From Verrucomicrobia bacterium UBA3222 (GTDB lineage: Bacteria > Verrucomicrobiota > Verrucomicrobiia > Opitutales > UBA9783), in assembly GCA_002363035.1 (NCBI GenBank), contig DEWA01000003.1:1-5828 (forward strand): a stretch of DNA of 5,828 nt, written 5' to 3'. The notes under the pieces are model-generated. The model was not told the DNA's origin, ran no database searches, and saw only the letters and a program-made list of their open reading frames with translations. A program made the position numbers and the translations under genes. How positions within the stretch are numbered: the first letter of the stretch is position 1; every line of letters starts with the position of its first letter. Below are positions 1-5,334 of the stretch, piece by piece.

Positions 1-539
1 ATGCCCTTGTCAACGATGACTTCGATGTTTTTTTCGAAAACGGCCGCAATGTTCGGCAATCGCGCGCGTTCGTCCTCGGAAAAACGCGACAAAACGTAAT
101 CATCCAACTTCATAAACGGCGGCTTGGTTCCCAATCCCATGCGGTAGCGACTGAAATCCCCACCGATGTGCGCGGCAACACTTTTTATCCCGTTATGTCC
201 CGCGGTTCCGGGAATGGTTGAAATTTTAAAGCTTCCAAAGGGAATGGAAATATCATCGCAAACCACCATGACGGTTGTGGGTGGAATTTTATAGTACACA
301 CAGAATGCCTGCACCGAAATACCGCTGTTGTTCATAAACGTCTGCGGTTTCAGGCACATCAATTTTTTCGAACCAAACGTTACGCTCGCAATCAAACCGC
401 GACATTTGACATCCGATATCCACAGGGAATTTTTGTGCGACACCAATGTATCCAGCAGATAAAACCCGAAGTTATGCCGTGTATAGTCATACTCGCGCCC
501 GGGATTACCCAAACCGACCAACAGAGATACCGACTGCAT
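1..539 (-). CDS. pth: Peptidyl-tRNA hydrolase, 3' end cut by window
   Basis: Cytosolic esterase that cleaves peptidyl-tRNA dropped from stalled ribosomes, freeing the tRNA. Translating the minus strand gives 179 residues beginning MQSVSLLVGLGNPG, with no internal stop. The family landmarks are all present: N12 in GLGNPG, the catalytic base H22 in YTRHN, N70 in TFMNNSG, D95 in VVCDD, and H115/N116 in GHNGIKS. These match E. coli Pth N10, H20, N68, D93, H113 and N114. The family is usually about 185-200 residues, so only a short C-terminal tail is missing beyond base 1. The start is secure: an in-frame TAA lies two codons upstream (543-545 on the complement) with no other start between. No strong Shine-Dalgarno is visible, only a G-rich GGGTGGGGTG well upstream. 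It lies downstream of rplY on the same strand, a common bacterial order, but the 592-base gap makes tight co-transcription uncertain. Confidence 0.96.
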   Translation of the reverse strand, partial: MQSVSLLVGLGNPGREYDYTRHNFGFYLLDTLVSHKNSLWISDVKCRGLIASVTFGSKKLMCLKPQTFMNNSGISVQAFCVYYKIPPTTVMVVCDDISIPFGSFKISTIPGTAGHNGIKSVAAHIGGDFSRYRMGLGTKPPFMKLDDYVLSRFSEDERARLPNIAAVFEKNIEVIVDKG

Positions 540-635
540 GGTTTAATTTTTCGTTTCACCCCACCCTATCGCAATGCTTTTTCACGCTCACGCGTCTTCA
601 ACCTGCTCCGTAAGGGTAAGTAATGCAGGTAACTT

Positions 636-665
636 CTGTGGTTATATCCTGTGGTTGTATCTGTG
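636..665. repeat. Three spaced CTGTG motifs
   Basis: CTGTG occurs at 636-640, 649-653 and 661-665, with start-to-start spacing of 13 and 12 bases. The first two copies are both followed by GTTATAT or GTTGTAT, so the unit resembles a degenerate repeat of 12-13 bases. It lies about 100-125 bases upstream of the pth start. The spacing is slightly longer than one helical turn, so protein binding is possible, but chance is a fair alternative for such short units. Confidence 0.3.
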
Positions 666-766
666 ATCGCATTCTATATTCGGTTTTTAAATACGATAAC
701 GTGATGCAGAAGTATATCAAAACACTCTCTTATTATGACCTCCGAAAGCAGAAATTCATCCTAAAA

Positions 767-794
767 GCAGGTGCTCACATAAGTAGCCGCCTGC
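767..794 (+). other. Small hairpin in rplY-pth spacer
   Basis: GCAGGTG (767-773) can pair with CGCCTGC (788-794) over seven positions, one of them a U-G wobble in plus-strand RNA, around a 14-base loop. The next bases, GATTTATTCC, are only moderately T-rich. No convincing plus-strand gene precedes it. In minus-strand RNA only five contiguous pairs form. It could be a weak terminator or have no function. Confidence 0.2.
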
Positions 795-811
795 GATTTA
801 TTCCAAACTTC

Positions 812-1057
812 TCAAAAAAAATCAAAGCGGAAGCTCGAAAACAAAGCCACACCAACGTACCTTTGCGCTAAAACAGCAACAATCGCCCGACGCTCTCTGT
901 AACCCTTTTTCCGACAGGCGCAACATCCAACCCGCGCACCTGCAACCAAACAACCGTCGCTGTTTAATAACGCGCCATTCTGACCATCATCATACGCACG
1001 CCAAGCTTGAAACATGCAAGCACACAAAGTATCGCCGATACCAACCGACAGCTTCAA
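812..1057 (-). CDS. Candidate small Cys-rich protein between rplY and pth (doubtful)
   Basis: A TTG-started frame of 81 residues, on the same strand as rplY and pth and beginning 74 bases after the rplY stop codon. GAGGG lies seven bases before the TTG, a usable Shine-Dalgarno. The frame is also open for 11 codons upstream of the TTG, back to a TAG at 1091-1093. The peptide has six cysteines, C12, C14, C36, C45, C46 and C48, forming a CxC and a CCxC, then a basic KKGYRERR stretch. The region is as G+C-rich as the coding sequence of rplY (35 of 60 bases at 901-960), unlike the A/T-rich spacer beyond it. I recognise no family. Against it: the rare start codon, the short length, and a C-terminal end that reads like run-on (SSFRFDFF). 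It may be a decayed gene or a G+C-rich untranslated region. Confidence 0.2.
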   Translation of the reverse strand: MKLSVGIGDTLCACMFQAWRAYDDGQNGALLNSDGCLVAGARVGCCACRKKGYRERRAIVAVLAQRYVGVALFSSFRFDFF

Positions 1058-1131
1058 AACCGCACCCTCAGGATAATCCGCAAAACCAGCCTAACCCGAT
1101 TACCCGAAAGATGCAATCAAGCGTCTCCCCT

Positions 1132-1794
1132 TTACTTCTTCTCAGGCTGAGGCTTCGCGTCCGTCTTTTCGGCGGCAGGTGCGGTTGCAGTCGCGGAAGT
1201 CGCCGCACCCGCTTCGGCAGTCGCAGTCTCTTCCGTCTCCTCCTCCATGTTGACACAGGAAGCCACCACTTCGCCCGCCGATGTTTTGTATTCAATACCT
1301 TCCAACTTCGGCAAATTACGCACGTGGATGGTCTGTTCCAAATGCAAATCGGCAATGTTGACCTCGATAAATTCCGGCAAATGCTTCGGCAAACACACAA
1401 TGTTCACCGCACGACGTGCAATATCCAAAACACCGCCTTCGTCCTTCACGCCGACGGGATCGCCGACAAACTTCAACGGCACTTTCGCCACCATCGGCTT
1501 ATTTGGATCCACCTCTTTAAAATCAATGTGCAAATACTCATCCGTCCGCGGATTACGCTGACTCGCCTGCAACAACGACAGCTTTACCGTCGAACCGCAG
1601 TGCAGTTCAATCAACGCTGCGCGCTCGCCTTTTTCGAGCATCATGATACGAAAATCGGCTTTCCGCACCTGTACGTTTTGCGTCCCTGACGGCCCGTAGA
1701 CCACCGCCGGAATAATACTTTCCTTCCGCAAACGCCCGCAGGCACCCGAACCGCACTGCCCGCGCTCTTCAACTTTTAATGTAATTTTCTCCAT
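1132..1794 (-). CDS. rplY: 50S ribosomal protein bL25, TL5/CTC type
   Basis: 5S rRNA-binding protein of the large ribosomal subunit. The 220 residues start MEKITLKVEERG. The N-terminal L25 domain (about 1-93) includes VVYGPSG and the typical HIDFKEV at 89-95. A TL5/CTC-type C-terminal beta domain follows (about 96-180), with PLKFVGDPVGVKDEGGVLD and CLPKHLPEFIEV as family-like segments. Residues 184-220 are a low-complexity Ala/Glu/Thr/Lys tail, common in long L25 proteins and probably disordered. The length is normal for the two-domain form, not the short E. coli form. The ATG at 1792-1794 matches the expected N-terminus. The nearest purine run (AAAGAG) is only one base from the ATG, so Shine-Dalgarno pairing is doubtful. 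It is divergent from the accessory gene at 2128 and lies upstream of pth on the same strand. Confidence 0.97.
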   Translation of the reverse strand: MEKITLKVEERGQCGSGACGRLRKESIIPAVVYGPSGTQNVQVRKADFRIMMLEKGERAALIELHCGSTVKLSLLQASQRNPRTDEYLHIDFKEVDPNKPMVAKVPLKFVGDPVGVKDEGGVLDIARRAVNIVCLPKHLPEFIEVNIADLHLEQTIHVRNLPKLEGIEYKTSAGEVVASCVNMEEETEETATAEAGAATSATATAPAAEKTDAKPQPEKK

Positions 1795-1843
1795 ACTCTT
1801 TGATTGTTATCACCGTTATTTCAACAGTTACATTACTCTATCA

Positions 1844-1851
1844 AGAGGAGG
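1844..1851 (+). promoter_or_regulatory. Strong Shine-Dalgarno-like site
   Basis: AGAGGAGG is the best anti-SD match in the window, but no recognised gene follows it. It sits five bases before a TTG (1857) and 14 bases before an in-frame ATG (1866), so TTG would be the better-placed start. It supports the short ORF at 1857-2000. A chance purine run remains possible. Confidence 0.35.
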
Positions 1852-1856
1852 TTTTT

Positions 1857-2000
1857 TTGTACGAAATGCAAGAAAAAATGCATTTGGGATCGCGTTTTTC
1901 TCGAAAACACCTGAAGTTAAGTGCACTCTCTTCCAAAACCCATCGAACGAAAGCAACACCAACCAAAACAAATAATTCCCAATGGCATTTGTACATATAA
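1857..2000 (+). CDS. Candidate short basic peptide (doubtful)
   Basis: A reading frame of 47 residues behind the strong SD at 1844-1851, starting at TTG 1857 or ATG 1866 and ending TAA at 1998-2000. The peptide is basic and polar, rich in Lys, Arg, His, Ser and Thr, with no hydrophobic segment and no cysteine. It matches no small ribosomal protein or toxin/antitoxin that I know. It lies in the 333-base spacer between the rplY start and the exported metallopeptidase-like gene, on the same strand as the latter and 127 bases before it, so it could act as a leader ORF. The case rests on the SD alone. The minus strand of the same spacer also has open frames, which suggests that few stops here may be accidental. 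The rest of the spacer (2001-2127) shows only the SD of the next gene. Confidence 0.25.
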   Translation: MYEMQEKMHLGSRFSRKHLKLSALSSKTHRTKATPTKTNNSQWHLYI

Positions 2001-2115
2001 TAGCCAACTCTTCGTACAGCGGATGGTTGCTGCCCATAAAAGAAGTGCGCCATAAATATCACAATCAAAACCTTTCGCAACCTTTTCTCTTGACAACATA
2101 AAAATATCTCCCTAA

Positions 2116-2120
2116 AAGGA
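2116..2120 (+). promoter_or_regulatory. Ribosome binding site of the 545-aa gene
   Basis: AAGGA, seven bases before the ATG at 2128, is a well-placed Shine-Dalgarno. It fixes the start of the exported protein and agrees with the signal peptide beginning there. A TTGACA at 2090-2095 resembles a -35 element, but no good -10 follows at usable spacing before the start codon, so I do not call a promoter. Confidence 0.7.
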
Positions 2121-2127
2121 ACTTATC

Positions 2128-3765
2128 ATGAAATTCAACATTAAATCACTGTTAACAGGCACGACATTGGTCGTTGCATCCACAACCGGCATCATGGCGG
2201 ATCCGCCAAAGGAACTGAAATTGATTCCGAATGAAACCATCGACCATCCGGTATTCGGCGAAGTGAAAGTCATTTCTCATGAGGAAGACATAAAATACTA
2301 CAACGAGCATAAAGAATACGATTTAGTCGAGGATTTCATGAAGTATGTTGTTGATGTCGATTCTTGGAAAGACAGCAATGTTTCCAGTGAAGATGTTCAA
2401 ACCATACTGAGTAACTGTGTTGCAAACACGCGCGCTGGGAAAGCTATGCTAAAAGTCATAACGGCGAATTACATGCGTGAATATGATCGGATCAAACAAT
2501 TTTGTGAAAAGCACAAAGCGCAGTTGAAGACTTTTTATGAATTCAGTAAGACTGAAGAGGGGAAAGTTTGGTGTTCGGAAGCAAAGAAGGTCTTTGAGCT
2601 TGGAGAAAAACTAAGAGAAACATATGAGGACAAGGTATGCAGATCCCTTCGTCAAACAAAATTTGAAAGTAACACGGAAGTACCCGAAGGCGATCTTCTA
2701 GAGTTTTACAGATACTTCGAGCAAAAGCGCAATACGACAGATACACATTTTGAACTCTGGGGAAAGATTGTAGAACAAAATACAACGTTATACAATGGAC
2801 TCGAAAAATTTTACGATACGAACGAATCCGATTTGAAGACGTATTGCGATACGAGAGAGAATTTGGAGAAGGAAGCATTGAGCAATGAGCGGATTGCGAT
2901 TGGAATTGAATTGAAGGAGGCGTATGAAGAAGCAACGAGGATAGAAAATGAAAAAAAGTTTCTTTGTATAAGACGAAAAATCATACCTCCGTGTGATTTC
3001 CCGACTTTGTATAGCCACTTTCTCGAGGGAAAAATATCCATCGAAAGCATCAATAATGTTTTGTTTCGTGCCCTAAAATTGGCAGATGGGGTAAAAGAAG
3101 GTGGTTTGGATCCGATATCGTTACAGATCGATCTGTTTGATCCAAAAGAAGTACAAAAAAACTATTACGTAAATGAAGAAGGAACATTTGTTGATACAAA
3201 TCCCGGTGATGAGGCAATAGTTGACTGGCATGGTGATTTCATCAATGAAAAATATAACGTCCTTCTGCATGAGCTCATGCATTTTATGAACATCATCGCA
3301 TGTTATCATCCTTCAAACTCTATATCTTTTCACCCTGAAGTAGAAGATTTGAAATTATCACAAGAGGATTTTAATTGTGATGAAGGTGAACTGGAGGATC
3401 TTAAAAGAGTGTTAAGTGAATATGTATATGAAACAGGCTATGAAATGTGGAACATGTATGGGATGCTTTATCTGGCAGCATATGATCGTGATGGCAAAGT
3501 ATCTGAAAGTTATTACGATCCCCTCAATGAAGCCGTTGCAAATGCAGAATGTAAATGTTTCGGGCGCAAATATGAGCGTGACGAATATGATGAGATCGAG
3601 GTTATTCAGAAAAAGGAAAAATTTGTAAGGACGGGTCATGCAACTTATTCAAAGGAAGGTGATAAAGGTAAACTGTTTGCGTCATGTATAAAAGAACTGA
3701 ATGAGAAAAAAGGTATATACAAGTTTTACTTCGATGAGAAACTGAGGAATTTGATTCCTGAATAA
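2128..3765 (+). CDS. Exported HExxH zinc-metallopeptidase-like protein with internal repeats
   Basis: A 545-residue protein of no family I recognise. Residues 1-24 form a Sec-type signal peptide: Lys at 2 and 6, an uncharged core LLTGTTLVVAS, and likely cleavage after IMA before DPPKE, so the protein should be periplasmic or secreted. Residues 65-320 are charged and helix-like, with two degenerate copies of about 100 residues (from about 119 and 222; LKTF/LKTY and LRETYE/LKEAYE align). The C-terminal part holds HELMH at 381-385, the zinc-binding and catalytic signature of zincins. Possible third ligands are E468 in LNEAVANAE, 83 residues on, or E439. The mature part has 12 cysteines, an even number that would allow disulfides. 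The gene is A/T-richer than its neighbours (24 of 60 G+C at 2701-2760, against 36 of 60 in rplY at 1441-1500). It has its own SD and terminator, so it is probably monocistronic. Activity and substrate are unknown. The CDS and export are well supported; peptidase function is inferred from HExxH alone. Confidence 0.88.
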   Translation: MKFNIKSLLTGTTLVVASTTGIMADPPKELKLIPNETIDHPVFGEVKVISHEEDIKYYNEHKEYDLVEDFMKYVVDVDSWKDSNVSSEDVQTILSNCVANTRAGKAMLKVITANYMREYDRIKQFCEKHKAQLKTFYEFSKTEEGKVWCSEAKKVFELGEKLRETYEDKVCRSLRQTKFESNTEVPEGDLLEFYRYFEQKRNTTDTHFELWGKIVEQNTTLYNGLEKFYDTNESDLKTYCDTRENLEKEALSNERIAIGIELKEAYEEATRIENEKKFLCIRRKIIPPCDFPTLYSHFLEGKISIESINNVLFRALKLADGVKEGGLDPISLQIDLFDPKEVQKNYYVNEEGTFVDTNPGDEAIVDWHGDFINEKYNVLLHELMHFMNIIACYHPSNSISFHPEVEDLKLSQEDFNCDEGELEDLKRVLSEYVYETGYEMWNMYGMLYLAAYDRDGKVSESYYDPLNEAVANAECKCFGRKYERDEYDEIEVIQKKEKFVRTGHATYSKEGDKGKLFASCIKELNEKKGIYKFYFDEKLRNLIPE

Positions 3766-3800
3766 AATATCGGAAGCGAAAGGTTGTTTGTTAAATTGAT

Positions 3801-3844
3801 CCGGACGGATGCAGGTAGTGAGTGTATCCGTCTGGTTGTTTATT
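3801..3844 (+). terminator. Intrinsic terminator after the metallopeptidase-like gene
   Basis: CCGGACGGAT (3801-3810) pairs with ATCCGTCTGG (3826-3835) over ten positions, one a G-U wobble, around a 15-base loop. TTGTTTATT follows directly. It begins 35 bases after the TAA of the 545-aa gene and fits a rho-independent terminator, although the T tract is interrupted and the loop is long. It separates this gene from miaB. Confidence 0.65.
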
Positions 3845-3856
3845 CCTGAGTTGCTG

Positions 3857-3869
3857 TTTTCGTCGAAAA
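3857..3869. promoter_or_regulatory. Short palindrome upstream of miaB
   Basis: TTTTCG and CGAAAA flank a central T, a perfect 13-base inverted repeat 65 bases before the miaB start. With a one-base loop it cannot form a good RNA hairpin, so a dimeric protein site on DNA is the more natural reading. No confident -35/-10 pair for miaB was found around it. TTGAAA at 3899-3904 lacks a good partner. Confidence 0.25.
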
Positions 3870-3934
3870 TGACAGGATAAAAATACGTATAGATCGCTTT
3901 GAAACTACGATTTTAAATACATCAGTATCCCTTC

Positions 3935-5260
3935 ATGTCTCCATTTTCGCGAAAAATTTGGATTAAAACCTACGGCTGTCAGATGAACAGCCGCGACAGC
4001 GAGACGCTTAAAGCATTACTTATCCAGGCGGGGCATGTGATTGTTGACAACGAAAAAGACGCCGATATTGCGTTGCTAAATACCTGCAGTGTGCGGGCAT
4101 TGGCGGAAGAAAAAGCACTCGGCAAGGCGGGGCGGTTATTGAAGCGTAAAGAGCGTGATCCGAATTTTTGTGTCGGAATTTTGGGCTGTATGGCGGGACG
4201 GCGCGGGGCGGAATTATTGAAAATTTTGCCTGCTCTTGATTGGATTGTTCCGCCACAGGCACTCCCGCGGGTCCCAAGTCTTATTTATGAAACTTTAACG
4301 CAAAATAAATGCACCTGTACCGTTGCGGACGTACCGCAGGCGTTTGATTTTACCTGTTACGAACAGCAATTATCGCCAAAGCCCGTTCTGTTTGTTCCCG
4401 TTCAGCAGGGGTGCGGTATGAATTGCTCTTACTGCATTGTCCCGAAAACGCGCGGACATCAACAAAATCGCCCGTTTGAGTCGATTGTGACGGAAATTCG
4501 GCAAGCGGCTCAACGAGGGACGCGCGAAGTCATGCTGTTGGGGCAGATCGTCAATGCGTACGTTGATAAGGATGCGCAAAAAACATTTGTTGATTTACTT
4601 CAAGCAATCCAGGAAATTGACGGCATCGAGCGCATTCGGTTCATGTCGCCGCATCCGTCGTTCTTTAACGAAGCCCTTGTTACATGCTTTGGGCGATTGT
4701 CGAAATTGTGCCCGGCGTTGCATTTGCCGATTCAAAGCGGTTCAAATCGAATTTTAAAATTGATGCGACGCGGATATACGCGCGAAGGTGTTTTGAATCT
4801 TGTTAAAGCTCTGCGCGCCGTTGAGCCGAGAATTTCAATTTCCACCGACCTCATTGTCGGATACCCGGGCGAAACGGAGGAAGATTTCGAACAAACCGTG
4901 TCTTTGTTTGGGGAAATTCATTTCGATATGGCGTACATTTTCAAATACAGCCCGCGACCGACGACCGAGGCGGCTTCTTCGGAAGAAATGATTCCCGAAG
5001 CCGTTAAGGAAGAACGCAACCAACGTTTATTGTCGCTGTTAAATCATTCTTCAACCGCTTACAACGAAACGTTCGTCGGCACGAAACAGGAAGTTTTAAT
5101 TGAAGGCACCGCACCGCACGGCGAAGGTAAACTGTTCGGGCGCAACCGTTACAATAAAAAAGTTATCTTCAACGGCTCGCCTAAGCTCATCGGCAGTTTT
5201 AAAGAAATTTTTATCAAAAAAGCAACGTCAAGTGCTTTGGAAGGTTATATCGTTGACTGA
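3935..5260 (+). CDS. miaB: tRNA-2-methylthio-N6-isopentenyladenosine synthase MiaB
   Basis: Radical-SAM methylthiotransferase that adds the 2-methylthio group to i6A at position 37 of tRNAs reading U-starting codons, after MiaA. The 441 residues have the full architecture. The N-terminal UPF0004 domain holds C15 (TYGCQMNSRDSE), C51 (LNTCSVR) and C85 (LGCMAGRRG), the auxiliary [4Fe-4S] ligands. The radical-SAM core has C160, C164 and C167 in GCGMNCSYCIVPKTRG, then LHLPIQSGSNRILKLMRRGY and DLIVGYPGETEEDF. A TRAM domain fills about 380-440. Length is typical. YGCQMN, QSGSN and FKYSPRP favour MiaB over RimO or MtaB. One departure is GQIVNAY at 203-209, where MiaB usually has GQNVNAY or GQNVNSY. 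The ATG is the only usable start: an in-frame TAA lies at 3914-3916 with no start codon between. No Shine-Dalgarno precedes it (CAGTATCCCTTC). It converges on the ligase-like gene, 74 bases away. Confidence 0.96.
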   Translation: MSPFSRKIWIKTYGCQMNSRDSETLKALLIQAGHVIVDNEKDADIALLNTCSVRALAEEKALGKAGRLLKRKERDPNFCVGILGCMAGRRGAELLKILPALDWIVPPQALPRVPSLIYETLTQNKCTCTVADVPQAFDFTCYEQQLSPKPVLFVPVQQGCGMNCSYCIVPKTRGHQQNRPFESIVTEIRQAAQRGTREVMLLGQIVNAYVDKDAQKTFVDLLQAIQEIDGIERIRFMSPHPSFFNEALVTCFGRLSKLCPALHLPIQSGSNRILKLMRRGYTREGVLNLVKALRAVEPRISISTDLIVGYPGETEEDFEQTVSLFGEIHFDMAYIFKYSPRPTTEAASSEEMIPEAVKEERNQRLLSLLNHSSTAYNETFVGTKQEVLIEGTAPHGEGKLFGRNRYNKKVIFNGSPKLIGSFKEIFIKKATSSALEGYIVD

Positions 5261-5334
5261 AAGCGCGAAGCGTTCGCAAAAGTCGCCGTCCCGCCTGCTT
5301 TTTAAAGACAATCGTACCCCAACGAATGAAACAT

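Larger units (their letters stand above)
540..811. other. A/T-rich part of the rplY-pth spacer, no convincing gene
   Basis: This is the half of the spacer next to the pth start. It is markedly A/T-rich (20 of 60 bases are G or C at 661-720). I found no tRNA T-loop, no RNase P, SRP or tmRNA core sequence on either strand, and no ORF with recognisable protein character. It should hold the 5' leader of pth, and probably a pth promoter if pth is not fully co-transcribed with rplY. No promoter stood out. The only structure seen is a three-copy CTGTG motif (636-665) and a small hairpin (767-794), listed separately. Confidence 0.5.

Noticed and set aside
435..623. 62-codon plus-strand ORF
   Set aside because: It is mostly antisense to the N-terminal codons of pth and has no protein-like features of its own.
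623..871. 82-codon plus-strand ORF with AAGGG upstream
   Set aside because: The SD is moderate, the peptide resembles no protein, and the frame crosses the composition boundary and overlaps the opposite-strand candidate at 812-1057. Not enough to call.
1005..1021. GCTTG/CAAGC inverted repeat
   Set aside because: A five-pair stem with no T tract or conserved surroundings. It is expected by chance.
540..1131. tRNA, tmRNA, RNase P or SRP RNA in the rplY-pth gap
   Set aside because: No T-loop consensus, no tmRNA ends, and no RNase P or SRP core motifs were found on either strand by eye.
1068..1400. 110-codon minus-strand ORF overlapping rplY
   Set aside because: It is another frame of rplY itself, with Arg- and Pro-rich shadow composition and no independent start signal.
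1111..1689. 192-codon plus-strand ORF
   Set aside because: It lies antisense to rplY, whose product is unmistakable. The peptide is Arg-, Leu- and Phe-rich shadow sequence from the complement of the Ala/Glu/Lys codons of rplY.
1828..2099. Three overlapping minus-strand ORFs in the rplY upstream spacer, one (start 2099) behind AGGGAGA
   Set aside because: Three frames are open at once over the same A/T-rich bases, so none stands out. The hydrophobic peptides show no family pattern, and no frame joins another into a longer protein.
2090..2118. TTGACA (2090-2095) with TAAAAG (2113-2118) as a promoter
   Set aside because: The spacing is 17, but the -10 would overlap the SD and place the start of transcription at the start codon, leaving the SD out of the message.
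2543..3639. Several antisense ORFs within the 545-aa gene
   Set aside because: All lie opposite a gene with a signal peptide, an SD, a terminator and a coherent protein. They are shadows.
5265..5277. GCGAA/TTCGC hairpin between the convergent miaB and ligase-like genes
   Set aside because: It has only five pairs and no T tract on either side, so it is not a supportable terminator.
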